Assembly: GCA_017984755.1 (NCBI GenBank)
Contig: JAGNYW010000014.1
Coordinates: 13,074-63,099 of the forward strand
Direction of reading: 5' to 3'
DNA: 50,026 bases
DNA from: Methyloversatilis sp.
Lineage (GTDB): Bacteria; Pseudomonadota; Gammaproteobacteria; Burkholderiales; Rhodocyclaceae
A program made the translations under genes and the position numbers. A model generated the notes under the pieces. That model saw only the letters and a list, made by a program, of their open reading frames with translations. It was not told where the DNA came from and did no database searches. Shown here piece after piece: positions 1-8,789 of the stretch (position 1 is its first letter; the number at the start of each line of letters is the position of its first letter).

Positions 1-266
1 GCCAGCAGCGACGGCATCACGCCCCACCCGAGCGCCCGCCACAACGCACTGCTGTTCAGGCTCGGATCGCGCATCGCAAGCCCCCAGTGCAGCGCACCGA
101 TGAAGCTGACGATGGTCGCGCCATAGGCCAGCTGCGCCAGCGCGACCAGACCTTGCGGCCAGTGGCCGGCATGCATGGCGACCGTCAGTCCGACAAAGGG
201 GATGAGCCCGGCAAGGCCGAGCGCGCGCGCCGGGCTGCGCGCATGGGGGTTCAGAACGTAGGCCAT
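1..266 (-). CDS. DUF3429 family membrane protein (partial, 3' end beyond the window)
   Basis: The frame read leftwards from an ATG at 266 stays open to the window edge and gives about 88 residues. It starts MAYVLNPHARSPARALG, followed by a hydrophobic segment (GLIPFVGLTVAMHAG) and then AYGATIVSFIGALHWGLAM. The YGA-IVSF-GA-HWG signature is typical of DUF3429 proteins, small polytopic membrane proteins of unknown function. The gene begins 22 bp after the photolyase-like gene on the same strand, so the two are probably co-transcribed. The C-terminal half is missing because the sequence ends, not because the gene is broken. No function can be assigned beyond an inner-membrane location. Confidence 0.75.
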   Translation of the reverse strand, partial: MAYVLNPHARSPARALGLAGLIPFVGLTVAMHAGHWPQGLVALAQLAYGATIVSFIGALHWGLAMRDPSLNSSALWRALGWGVMPSLL

Positions 267-288
267 TGATCCGAATGGATTCCGGGGT

Positions 289-1485
289 TCATCGGTGCCA
301 CGGGCGCGACGCTTCTGCCTTCGGTGCGACCGCCTGCCAGAAGCGCGTGAATGAAGGCATCGCGCGCTGCGGGTCTTCGAACTGGCGCGCGATCGGCTCG
401 GCCAGCATGCCGGCTGCCGCGATCGTCTGCATATAGCCCGGATTGAAGGTCTGCATGGTCAGCAGGCGCACATCGCCGAGCTGCTGTCGCAGCGTTCTGG
501 CGTCGCCCACGACGATGCCCTCGCAGGCTTCGCGCATGCGCGCAAGCACGAACTGCCAGCGCTTCTCGCTCCATGCGAAGCGCTCGTGGAACGATGGCTC
601 TATCCATCCGATCACCCGGCCCTGCGGCGGACAACCAAGCGCCCATGGATGCATCAGCCAGCACTCTTCGCCGCCCGATCGCATAGACCACCCGTCCGGA
701 TCGACCACCGTCGCCATGCCCGGCCGTGCAACCGGCTCGGCCCGCAACGAATGGGGTCCGCAGTCCGGACCGTGCCGCGCGATGCTGTCGAGCGCCTCGT
801 AGGAGGTGTCGAGCGCCGTGCCCGGGCTGGCCCATTCGGGCGCGTAGCGTTCGACATTGTCCGCGTTGTATAGGTAGGGTTTGCCCGTCAGCGTGCCGGC
901 CACCCACTGCCAGGAAAGCGTGTTGGACGCCAGGTCACCGTCGAGCAGATGGCTGTACATCCAGTCCGCACCGGCCCTCCAGCTGGTCTTGCGCAGATGC
1001 ACGATGTAACTCGCCAGCCACATGCGCGCATGGTTGTGCAGATAACCCGTGGCGTAGAGCGCACGCACGGCCTGATCGATCACCGGTACGCCGGTGCGGC
1101 CTTCTATTACATCGGCAGGCATGGCTGTCGAATAGTGTGCAGCCGGTGGCGGACGGCGGTCAGTGAAGATGTCGTCACCCCAGTGACGCCACAGATGATG
1201 AAAATATTCACGCCACGCAAGCTCGAATACGATCTTGTCCTCGGGTTCGAGCCGGCAGCGCTGCGACAGCCGTTCGATCACCTGCGGCACATCGACGAAG
1301 CCATGCGTCAGGTACGGCGACAGCCGCGTCACTGCGCCGCCGACATGATTGCGGGTGCGCGCGTATTCGCGCGGCTGGATGGCATCGATGCGGGCCAGCG
1401 CCGCTGCGACTGTCGCCGGGAAAACCGGTGCCAGCCCGGAATCGCTGCCGTCGGCGAAATGGGGATCTGCGAAAAGGTCTGTCAT
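289..1485 (-). CDS. Photolyase/cryptochrome-like FAD-binding protein lacking the antenna domain
   Basis: About 398 residues. The protein opens directly in the helical FAD-binding half of photolyases: RTRNHVGGAVTRLSPYLTHG near the N-terminus, ELAWREYF, then DGDLASNTLSWQWVAG, the classic FAD-pocket signature. The N-terminal alpha/beta domain of about 130-200 residues that holds the antenna chromophore in canonical photolyases is absent. Instead there is a C-terminal extension of about 150 residues with no recognised domain. It is likely a light-dependent DNA repair enzyme or a photoreceptor. The conserved flavin pocket argues for a folded, functional protein. I prefer the internal ATG (MTDLFADPHF) over one seven codons upstream. 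It lies 60 bp downstream of an AEC transporter gene and upstream of the DUF3429 gene, all on the minus strand. Confidence 0.82.
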   Translation of the reverse strand: MTDLFADPHFADGSDSGLAPVFPATVAAALARIDAIQPREYARTRNHVGGAVTRLSPYLTHGFVDVPQVIERLSQRCRLEPEDKIVFELAWREYFHHLWRHWGDDIFTDRRPPPAAHYSTAMPADVIEGRTGVPVIDQAVRALYATGYLHNHARMWLASYIVHLRKTSWRAGADWMYSHLLDGDLASNTLSWQWVAGTLTGKPYLYNADNVERYAPEWASPGTALDTSYEALDSIARHGPDCGPHSLRAEPVARPGMATVVDPDGWSMRSGGEECWLMHPWALGCPPQGRVIGWIEPSFHERFAWSEKRWQFVLARMREACEGIVVGDARTLRQQLGDVRLLTMQTFNPGYMQTIAAAGMLAEPIARQFEDPQRAMPSFTRFWQAVAPKAEASRPWHR

Positions 1486-1545
1486 GTCTGTGTCCTCTGC
1501 CGTCACAGACCGGATGCGCGCGGGAAAAATCCCGCCCCGGCGTGA

Positions 1546-2484
1546 CTATCTGCTGACCAGTGCCAGCATCAGCGGCGTGGTCAGGGCCGCCAGCGCCGTC
1601 GACATCAGCAGGCTGCTGGCGACTGGCCCCTGCATTGCGTGGAACTGGCGCGACATCAGATACACATTGGCGCCGACCGACAGCGACGCCAGCAGGACGA
1701 CCGCCTGTGTTTCGGTCTCCGGCAGATCGAGCAGGCGCGCCAGCGCCCACACCACCAGAGGATGCAGCAGCAGCTTGAGTGAGCAGATGGCCGCACTCTG
1801 CTGCCAGCCGTCGCGCACCCCGAATTCCGCCAGCCCCATGCCGAGCGCGACGAGCGACAACGGCAGTGCTGCATCGCCCAGCAGTTTGAGTGGCTCATCG
1901 ATCAGCGTCGGCAGGCTGAAACCAGCGAGGCCGAACACGGTGCCCGAAAGAATGGCGGCAACCAGCGGATTGGTCAGCACACCCCTGGCTGTCTTGCCGA
2001 AACCCGACAGCGTGGGGGCACCGTGGCGCGCCCACTCGACCGACAGCGTGACCAGTGTCCACAGGATCAGTGCATTGAACACCACCACCAGTGCCGCCGA
2101 CGGCATGGCCTGTTCGCCCAGCAAGGTGTGCGTGAGCGGCAGACCGAGCAGCACGTTGTTGGAAAAGACACCGCCCAGCGCGAACACCGACTGCGATACG
2201 CCATCGAGCCCGAACAGCCGGGCCGAAAGCAGTCGTCCGATCACGAAGACGATGAGGCATCCGCCGAAAAAGGCCGCCAGCAAGCGCACGTCCACCGGGG
2301 GCAGTTCCGCGAATCCGCTCATCAGGCGGAACAGCATGGCCGGCAATGCAACGGTGAACACGAACTTTGCGAGTGCCTCCGAACCGTTCCGGGTCCAGCC
2401 GGCCCATTTCATGATGACGTAGCCGACGAACACCAGCAGGAAGAGCGGCGCGGCCAGAAGTATCTGCTGCAGTACGCCGTCCAT
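1546..2484 (-). CDS. AEC (auxin efflux carrier) family transporter
   Basis: A 312-residue protein made almost entirely of hydrophobic helices, about ten, in the arrangement of the AEC/bile-acid-permease-like fold. Recognisable family segments are FVFTVALPAMLFRLM in the first third, GGVFSNNVLLGLPL at about residue 105 with the crossover asparagines and glycine, and ALGMGLAEFG followed by KLLLHPLVVW in the C-terminal repeat. The family exports or takes up small organic anions such as malate or malonate; the substrate here cannot be read from the sequence. It is the first gene of a likely minus-strand unit with the photolyase-like gene. It is divergent from the EAL gene across a 245-bp gap that shows no recognisable gene. 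Confidence 0.88.
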   Translation of the reverse strand: MDGVLQQILLAAPLFLLVFVGYVIMKWAGWTRNGSEALAKFVFTVALPAMLFRLMSGFAELPPVDVRLLAAFFGGCLIVFVIGRLLSARLFGLDGVSQSVFALGGVFSNNVLLGLPLTHTLLGEQAMPSAALVVVFNALILWTLVTLSVEWARHGAPTLSGFGKTARGVLTNPLVAAILSGTVFGLAGFSLPTLIDEPLKLLGDAALPLSLVALGMGLAEFGVRDGWQQSAAICSLKLLLHPLVVWALARLLDLPETETQAVVLLASLSVGANVYLMSRQFHAMQGPVASSLLMSTALAALTTPLMLALVSR

Positions 2485-2729
2485 CAGCGATGTCCGGCGT
2501 TCGCCGGCACAGGCCGGCCGGGGTGGAGCACGATGGATCCGCGGTCAGAAGGACATCTGCGCAGCACGACGGGATGGCAGGCGCGGTAACGCCTGCTGTC
2601 AGGAAAGGGACGGCGCGGAGAATAACAGCGGACGAGGCAAACAGCGCACACCGGCTGTCGGTCACCCGCGCTCAAGTGTTGCGTGCGCCACGCCGTTGAT
2701 TCGCTCATTGTTTCCACCCGTACGTGTCC

Positions 2730-4013
2730 ATGGCCTACGCAGCGATTTCAGCCCCGGCGGACGACGACGCCGTGCTCGGCGCCGACATCATCCATGACGC
2801 AGACGGCGTGTCTGCCCGTTATCACGGGCTCACGCTCACCAGTCACTTCCAGCCCATCTTCAGCCTGTCGCATGGCCGCGCGATCGGACACGAAGGCCTG
2901 CTGAGGGCCCGCGACGACGAAATGCATCCGGTGCCCCCGGGTCGGGTCATCGCCAGCGCCACGCGCTATGAAGATCTCCGCCATCTGGATCAGTTGTGCC
3001 GCTATCTGCACGTAAACAATCATTCCGCCCACGACACCCACGATGGCTGGCTGTTTCTGAACATTCATCCTGAAGTGTTCTGCCGTGGCCCGGAAAATGA
3101 TCTGAGCGACTTTCTGCCCGAATTGTGCGACCACCCGAACATCGACCCTCGCCGCATCGTGATCGAAGTGATGGAACAGGTCGTGTCGGAAAACGCCGGA
3201 TTCGCAAGAACCGTCGAATATCTCCGTGACCTCGGCTGCATGATCGCGCTCGACGATTTCGGTGCGGGCCATTCGAACTTCGACCGCATCTGGTCACTGC
3301 AGCCGGAAATAGTGAAGCTGGACCGCTCGTTCGCCATCAAGTCGGTCGAAGATCCGTCAGCCCGTCGCCTGCTGCCGCAGATCGTCAGCCTGATACACGA
3401 GGCGGGCTCACTCGTGCTGCTGGAAGGCGTCGAGACGGAAGCCCAGGCGCTGGCGGCACTCGACTCCGATATCGATTTCGTGCAGGGCTTCTACTTCGCA
3501 ATGCCTGAGGCCACACCGATCGATACGCGCGCCATGAGCACCACACTGAATGCGCTATGGGAAAAGTTCAATGCAACACGTGGCGCCGGTGCCGCTCGCG
3601 CCAGAGAATTGATCGGCCCCTATCTCCACGCAATCGGCGGCTGCGCCCTGCTGCTGGAAGACGGCTCGTCGCTTGACGATGCATGTCGCGAGTTCCTGCA
3701 GCTGGAACGCACCGACAGCTGCTTCCTGCTGGACGGCCAGGGTCGGCAGGTGGGCAACAACGCAAGGCGAAGGCAGTCGAACATGCCGTCCGACAGTCCC
3801 TATCGTGCGCTGGCCGCCAACCGCAATGCCCACTGGTCACGCCGCCCGTACTTCGGTCACGCAGTCGAAAATCCGGGCAAGGCGCACGTCACGCGACCTT
3901 ACCTGTCGATCTCGACGGGTCTGCTGTGCGTCACCGTGTCGATCGCCTTCCGCAACTGGGATGATGAGCTGCAGGTGCTGTGCGGCGACGTTCACTGGCC
4001 GCAAGTCGTATAG
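2730..4013 (+). CDS. Soluble EAL-domain c-di-GMP phosphodiesterase with C-terminal sensor-like domain
   Basis: About 427 residues with no membrane segment. Residues about 33-275 form an EAL domain. The signature glutamate is present in EGLLR (E55), and the other catalytic and metal-binding residues are visible: N111 in LNIHP, E146, D175/D176 in LDDFGAG, K197 in VKLDRS, E232 and Q252. The protein should therefore hydrolyse c-di-GMP to pGpG. There is no GGDEF domain. Residues about 290-427 form a second domain ending PYFGHAVENPGKAHVTRPYLS, which resembles PDC/Cache-type ligand-binding folds and would be cytoplasmic here, an uncommon setting. A GTG two codons upstream (2724) is an alternative start; neither has a clear ribosome binding site. 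The gene converges on the permease with 33 bp between the stops. Confidence 0.87.
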   Translation: MAYAAISAPADDDAVLGADIIHDADGVSARYHGLTLTSHFQPIFSLSHGRAIGHEGLLRARDDEMHPVPPGRVIASATRYEDLRHLDQLCRYLHVNNHSAHDTHDGWLFLNIHPEVFCRGPENDLSDFLPELCDHPNIDPRRIVIEVMEQVVSENAGFARTVEYLRDLGCMIALDDFGAGHSNFDRIWSLQPEIVKLDRSFAIKSVEDPSARRLLPQIVSLIHEAGSLVLLEGVETEAQALAALDSDIDFVQGFYFAMPEATPIDTRAMSTTLNALWEKFNATRGAGAARARELIGPYLHAIGGCALLLEDGSSLDDACREFLQLERTDSCFLLDGQGRQVGNNARRRQSNMPSDSPYRALAANRNAHWSRRPYFGHAVENPGKAHVTRPYLSISTGLLCVTVSIAFRNWDDELQVLCGDVHWPQVV

Positions 4014-4046
4014 CGGAATTCTTCTCGCCCGCGGCGGCGCGCGGAC

Positions 4047-6545
4047 TCAGCCCGCACGCAGACTGGAGAGAGCCGGTTCGCGCAGCGCCGTACGCAATCC
4101 GAGCATGCCGGCGCCCACCACCGCGATCACGCTGAACAGCAGCCCACCCAGCGGCTGGACGACCGACGGCACATACGGCAACTGGAAGGCCTCGCGCGCC
4201 AGCGCCATGGTCATTGCCACGGCACCGGCCGCAGCGAGGGTACCGGCGAGCGCGCCCAGCACTGCAAATTCGGCCAGCAGCGAGGCACGCAACTGGCGAT
4301 TGCGCGCCCCGAGCGTGCGCAGCACCGCCAGTTCGAAACGGCGTTCATCGTGCGTGGCCTCGATTGCCGCGAACAGCACCACGACACCGGCCAGCAGCGC
4401 AAAACCGAACACCACGCTGACCGCCGCCGAAAGCTGGTCCATCAGCGCGCGGAACTGGCGCACCACGGCATCGACGTCGATCGCCGTCAGGTTGGGAAAG
4501 CGCGCGACCAGTTCGTTGGTGAAGCCCGATGCCGACGCCGGAAGATGGAAGGATGTGATGTAACTGGCCGGGAAGTTCTCCAGCACACCGGGGGATGCCA
4601 CGACGAAGAAGTTCACGTTCATCGAATCCCAGGCCAGTTCCCGCAGGCTGTGGATTTCAGCGGCCACCCTCTGACCGGCGATTTCGAATTCGAGCCGGTC
4701 GCCGACACCGATCCCGAGCGCGCCCGCCAGCCCCGCTTCGACCGAAAAACCCGGCCGATCGGCGCTCCAGCTGCCATCGACGATGCGGTTGCCGACCTGG
4801 AAATGGTCCGACCACGACAGATTGAATTCGCGCTCGACCAGGCGCTGGGCGCGCATCGATTCGTAGCGGTCGGGCGAAGCCGCCTGACCGTTGATGCTGA
4901 CCAGCCGCGCCCGCGACATCGGCAGCAGCTCAGGTGCCGGAAGGCCGGCATCCGAGAATTGCCGGCGAACAGCGTCGGCCTGATCCGGCTGGATGTTCAG
5001 GATGAAGCGGTTGGGCGCATCGGCCGGCAAGCGGTTGTGCCATGCATCGAGCAGGTCGCCGCGTGCGATCACCAGCAAGAGCACTGCGGTCAGTCCCAGC
5101 CCCAGTGCGGCGATCTGCATGACCGACGCAGCGCGTCGACGCGTCAGGCTGGCCAGACCGTAGCGCCAGCCGCCCGCAGAGCCACCGCGCAGGCGCGACA
5201 CGCCGGCAAGGGCCGCCCAGGCAAGGGCAGCATAGACGCCGCAGGCCAGCACGAAGCCTCCGACCACGATGGCGCCGAGCGTCAGGTCGCCGGCCATCAG
5301 TACGATCAGGGCGGACAGGCAGACCAGCCCGAATCCATATGCGCCCCACGAAATACGATCCGCATCGTCCCACTCGCGCCGCAGCACGCGCAGCGTCGAC
5401 ACGCGGCGCAGGCGCAGCAGTTGCGGCCACACGAAGCCCAGCATCAGCGTCATGCCTACGGCGACGCCATAGAACACCGGCAGCATCCCCGGCTGCGGCA
5501 ATCTGGTGGCAAACAGGCCCGCAAGGAGCGCCTCGACGCCGAACTGAGTGACATAGCCGGCGGCACAGCCCACACCGCATGCCAGCAGACCGACCAGCGT
5601 GAATTCGATGAGGAACAGGCGCGTGAGTCGTGACTGGGTCGCCCCGAGGCAGCGCATCACCGCGCAGCCATCGAGATGGCGCTGCATGTAGCGCCGTGAC
5701 GACAGTCCAACCGCCACAGCGGCGAAAACCACCGCCAGCATGGCCGCAAGCCGAAGAAATTTCTGTGCCCGGTCCAGCGCACCGCGTACTTCGGGCTGCG
5801 CTTCCTCGACGCTTTCGATCTTCTGTCCGCGCGCCAGCTGCGGCTTGAGCCAGGCGGCGAAGCCTCGTACGGCAGCGTCCTCGCCCGACAGATGGAGCCG
5901 GTAGCCGATGCGGCTGCCCTGCTGGATGAGTCCGCTGGCCGGCAGATCCGCCGCATTGAGCATCAGCCGCGGAACGATGGAGAAGAAACTCGCGCCGCGG
6001 TCCGATTCGAAGGTCAGTACCGCTGCAACCTTCAGTTTGAGTTGCCCCAGACCGATCACGTCGCCGGTGCGAATGCCCAGCGCGCTGGTTGCGCGCTCGT
6101 CCAGCCAGACCGTTCCCGCCTCTGGAATGGCGCGTGTCTCCGCGTCGGGCGCATTCAGCGCGGGAGCGGTACGCAGCTTGCCGCGCAACGGGTAGCCGTC
6201 GGACACCGCCTTGACGCCCACCAACCGGGCGGCGTCATCGGCCGACGCCATGCTGGTGAAGCTCCACGTGTTGACCGTGCGCAGGCCGCGTGACCTCGCC
6301 TCATCGACGAAGGCATCGGGAATCGGGTCGCTCGACGCCACCAGCAGATCGCCGCCGAGAAGCTGGTTCGCCTCGCTCACCACCGAGCGCGACACGCGGT
6401 CGGTGAAGAAGGATACCGATGTGAGCGCCGCCACGGCCAGGAGCAGTGCAATCAGCAGAATGCGCAATTCCCCCGCACGGTAGTCACGCAGCGCCATGCG
6501 TGCGGCAAGCAGGACATCAGCCTTCATCGTTTTTTTCCGGTTCAT
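4047..6545 (-). CDS. FtsX-family ABC transporter permease (YbbP-like, large form)
   Basis: An 832-residue integral membrane protein. An N-terminal anchor (LRILLIALLLAVAAL) is followed by a large periplasmic MacB-like domain containing ASSDPIPDAF, then a first group of membrane helices from about residue 265. A second periplasmic region lies at about 500-680, and a final FtsX domain ends in helices around residues 700-820 (SAAVSVVFGFALLAGVVVLF). This duplicated-FtsX layout matches E. coli YbbP, which works with the ATPase YbbA and is implicated in lipid or lipoprotein movement or export. No ATPase gene is adjacent, so the partner must be elsewhere. A GGAG seven bases before the ATG at 6545 supports that start; an internal ATG six codons later is an alternative. 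Confidence 0.88.
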   Translation of the reverse strand: MNRKKTMKADVLLAARMALRDYRAGELRILLIALLLAVAALTSVSFFTDRVSRSVVSEANQLLGGDLLVASSDPIPDAFVDEARSRGLRTVNTWSFTSMASADDAARLVGVKAVSDGYPLRGKLRTAPALNAPDAETRAIPEAGTVWLDERATSALGIRTGDVIGLGQLKLKVAAVLTFESDRGASFFSIVPRLMLNAADLPASGLIQQGSRIGYRLHLSGEDAAVRGFAAWLKPQLARGQKIESVEEAQPEVRGALDRAQKFLRLAAMLAVVFAAVAVGLSSRRYMQRHLDGCAVMRCLGATQSRLTRLFLIEFTLVGLLACGVGCAAGYVTQFGVEALLAGLFATRLPQPGMLPVFYGVAVGMTLMLGFVWPQLLRLRRVSTLRVLRREWDDADRISWGAYGFGLVCLSALIVLMAGDLTLGAIVVGGFVLACGVYAALAWAALAGVSRLRGGSAGGWRYGLASLTRRRAASVMQIAALGLGLTAVLLLVIARGDLLDAWHNRLPADAPNRFILNIQPDQADAVRRQFSDAGLPAPELLPMSRARLVSINGQAASPDRYESMRAQRLVEREFNLSWSDHFQVGNRIVDGSWSADRPGFSVEAGLAGALGIGVGDRLEFEIAGQRVAAEIHSLRELAWDSMNVNFFVVASPGVLENFPASYITSFHLPASASGFTNELVARFPNLTAIDVDAVVRQFRALMDQLSAAVSVVFGFALLAGVVVLFAAIEATHDERRFELAVLRTLGARNRQLRASLLAEFAVLGALAGTLAAAGAVAMTMALAREAFQLPYVPSVVQPLGGLLFSVIAVVGAGMLGLRTALREPALSSLRAG

Positions 6546-6638
6546 GTGTCGGCTCCGTTGTCGGCTGCCGGGGTCTCACGTTTTTGTCCGGCGTCATGCA
6601 CAATGCGCGCCTTTCGCGTCCGGCCGGGTAGACCACTG

Positions 6639-7352
6639 ATGTCCGCAAACGATCTCGACAGTTTCGTGCGCACAGTCGCAGCTGGCGCGCTCATTCCCGA
6701 CCACGGCACGATGTTCAATCCGTGGGGCGACCACGATCCCGTTCACGACCTGTCGCCGGATGCCCCCGCCGTGCGCGCGGACCATCTGCAGCGCTATCTG
6801 GCTGCCCGCATGGGGCGAGCCAAAGTGCTGCTCATTGCCGAAGCTCCCAGTTACAGCGGTGCCAAATTCTCCGGCATGGCCATGACAAGCGAGCGCGATG
6901 TGCTCGCCGCGCACGCCGCCGGTCGCGGCGGGGACTATTTCGACGGCAGCTTTCAACGTACCAGCCGGATCCTGCCCCAATTGAAGAATGTCGACGGCGT
7001 GGTTGAGCGCACTGCAAGCATCGTGTGGGGTGCGATGACCGGCAAGGGTTGGTCGGCCAGCGATTTCGTGCTGTGGAATGCCGTCGCCTACCATCCGCAC
7101 CAGCGTGGTCAGCCGCTGACCAATCGCGCCCCGACAACAATCGAAAGACGCGCACTGCGGCCGCTGCTGGAACAGTTTATTGCGCTCTACCCGGGTGTGC
7201 CGCGCCTGGCGATCGGGCGTGTCTGCCAGCAGAGCCTGGCCGACATGCACATCGAGGCGCTGCCGGCACGTCACCCCAGTTACGGCGGAGCGCCCGAGTT
7301 CCGCACTGCGGTCGACGCCCTGCGTACGCAGCTCACTGCCGCGCAAGCTTGA
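6639..7352 (+). CDS. Divergent uracil-DNA glycosylase superfamily protein
   Basis: About 237 residues in one UDG-fold domain. Motif A is KVLLIAEAPSYSGAKFSG, a central block is LWNAVAYHPHQRGQPLTNR, and the last motif is PARHPSYGG with the HPS triad of motif B. No cysteine cluster for an iron-sulphur site is present, unlike family 4/5 enzymes, and motif A does not match the classical family-1 GQDPYH. It therefore belongs to an unclassified branch; glycosylase activity and substrate are inferred from fold only. An in-frame ATG at 6603 would add 12 residues. The 3' end overlaps queF on the other strand by 20 bp. A second, conventional UDG lies at 40343-41212. Confidence 0.72.
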   Translation: MSANDLDSFVRTVAAGALIPDHGTMFNPWGDHDPVHDLSPDAPAVRADHLQRYLAARMGRAKVLLIAEAPSYSGAKFSGMAMTSERDVLAAHAAGRGGDYFDGSFQRTSRILPQLKNVDGVVERTASIVWGAMTGKGWSASDFVLWNAVAYHPHQRGQPLTNRAPTTIERRALRPLLEQFIALYPGVPRLAIGRVCQQSLADMHIEALPARHPSYGGAPEFRTAVDALRTQLTAAQA

Positions 7353-8154
7353 TGAAGCGGTCGCCCGGCGCCTCGAAATTGCTGCGCCAGGGATTGATAT
7401 CGAGCCCGCCGCGACGCGTGTAACAGGCACACACCGTCAAAAGTTCGGGCTGGCAGCATCGCATCAGATCCGTATAGATGCGTTCCACGCAATGCTCGTG
7501 AAAATCGGCGTGGTTGCGGAAGGACACGATGTAGCGCAGCAGCCCTTCCCGATCGATCCTCGCACCGCGGTAGCGCACCATCAGCGACGCCCAGTCGGGC
7601 TGCAGCGTGACCGGACAATTGGTTTTCAGGAGGTCGGAACGCAGGCATTCGTCAACGGCAACGCCGTCGGCAGACAGCGTCGACGGATCGGGCCGGTACT
7701 GGTCGAACGCCAGTTCCTGAGCATCGATCGATTCGCCGTCGGACGTACCGATGAAGGGCGGCAGCGCATCCGGCGCGTACAGTTCGACCGTCACACCCGA
7801 CTGGCAGGCCGCCGACAGATCGGTTTCGATCAGCGCACGAACGGCTTCCTGAGAAACCAGTCGTTCATTGTTGTAGCTGTTCAGATAGAGCTTGAGCGAC
7901 TTCGACTCGACCATGTACGGGCTGTCGGCAGGAATGTCGAAGCGCCCGATGGCGACCACCGGCTTGCCATGCGAATCGAGCCACGAGAGCTCCCACGCAT
8001 GCCAGCGATCGATGCCGGTGAACGGAAGCCCGTGCGCGATGCCGAGCGATGCACGGGATGCTTCGCGCAACATCGGGAACAGCAGTGCGGCGTCGTAGCG
8101 ATCCGGATAGTCAGTGGCGCGGCCGAGCGGCGAACGGGTTTCGGCGTCGCTCAT
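7333..8154 (-). CDS. queF: NADPH-dependent 7-cyano-7-deazaguanine reductase
   Basis: About 273 residues, the length of the long (E. coli-type) QueF with two tunnelling-fold domains. The enzyme reduces the nitrile preQ0 to the amine preQ1 in queuosine synthesis. The QueF signature ESKSLKLYLNSYNNER is at residues 83-98. The catalytic cysteine lies in LKTNCPVT (C180), followed by D187 in the QPDW context. FRNHADFHEHCVERI near residue 215 is also characteristic. The ATG at 8154 shares its first base with the last base of the ankyrin-gene stop (TGATG), so translation is probably coupled; a GTG one codon earlier is also possible. No queC, queD or queE gene is adjacent, and I see no preQ1 riboswitch. 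Confidence 0.95.
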   Translation of the reverse strand: MSDAETRSPLGRATDYPDRYDAALLFPMLREASRASLGIAHGLPFTGIDRWHAWELSWLDSHGKPVVAIGRFDIPADSPYMVESKSLKLYLNSYNNERLVSQEAVRALIETDLSAACQSGVTVELYAPDALPPFIGTSDGESIDAQELAFDQYRPDPSTLSADGVAVDECLRSDLLKTNCPVTLQPDWASLMVRYRGARIDREGLLRYIVSFRNHADFHEHCVERIYTDLMRCCQPELLTVCACYTRRGGLDINPWRSNFEAPGDRFIKLARQ

Positions 8155-8789
8155 CACTGCCCCATCGCCGCACGAATCAGTGCCGCGGCATCGGTATTGC
8201 CCGCTTTCACGGCCCAGTCGACTGCGGTTTCGCCATCGCGGCCGCGCAGGCGGGCATCAGCCCGGGCACGCAACAACACACGCACCGCTTCGATGCTGCT
8301 GCTGCGCGCCGCCAGCATCAGCGCCGTCGCACCGTTGGGTGCCAGCGCATCCACCGGTGCCCCGCGCGCGATCAGCGATTGCAGCACCTTGCCATGTCCC
8401 TGCATTGCGGCGTAATGCAGCGCCGACCAGCCCTGGTGATTCACCGGATCGGCACCTTTCGCCAGCAGCAGGTCGAGGACGTCCGAATGTCCATTGTAGG
8501 CAGCCACGGCAAGCGCAGTCTCGCCGGCCACGTTCACTGCCTCGAGCTTCGCCTTGCGCCCAAGCAGCGCCTTGACCAGTTCGGCATGGCCACCGCGCGA
8601 TGCGATGATGAGCAGCGTTTCACCGCGCGGATCCACCGAATTGACGTCGAGGCCGCGATCGACCAGCGCCGCCACCGTGGATGCATCGCCGGTGACGGCG
8701 GCCTGCATCAGATCGTCGTAGGCATTGGCAGACACCGCGCCGTTCGCAGCCATGCAGACGGCGAAAACGAGCGCGCGGAGTGTGCTCAT
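8154..8789 (-). CDS. Secreted ankyrin-repeat protein
   Basis: 211 residues. An N-terminal signal peptide of about 23 residues (RALVFAVCMAANGAVSANA) with an Ala-X-Ala-like end precedes about five ankyrin repeats that fill the rest of the protein. Repeat cores visible include GETLLIIASRGGHAELVKAL, GETALAVAAYNGHSDVLDLL, GWSALHYAAMQGHGKVLQSL and GATALMLAARSSSIEAVRVL. Such periplasmic ankyrin proteins act as binding scaffolds; no enzymatic motif is present and no partner can be named. The start overlaps the tatD stop (ATGA) and its stop overlaps the queF start, placing it firmly inside the operon. Confidence 0.9.
   Translation of the reverse strand: MSTLRALVFAVCMAANGAVSANAYDDLMQAAVTGDASTVAALVDRGLDVNSVDPRGETLLIIASRGGHAELVKALLGRKAKLEAVNVAGETALAVAAYNGHSDVLDLLLAKGADPVNHQGWSALHYAAMQGHGKVLQSLIARGAPVDALAPNGATALMLAARSSSIEAVRVLLRARADARLRGRDGETAVDWAVKAGNTDAAALIRAAMGQ

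Noticed and set aside
4350-5633. A 427-codon plus-strand open frame opposite the FtsX-like permease
   Set aside because: Composition (many Gln, His, Arg) and lack of any motif mark it as a shadow of the permease gene.
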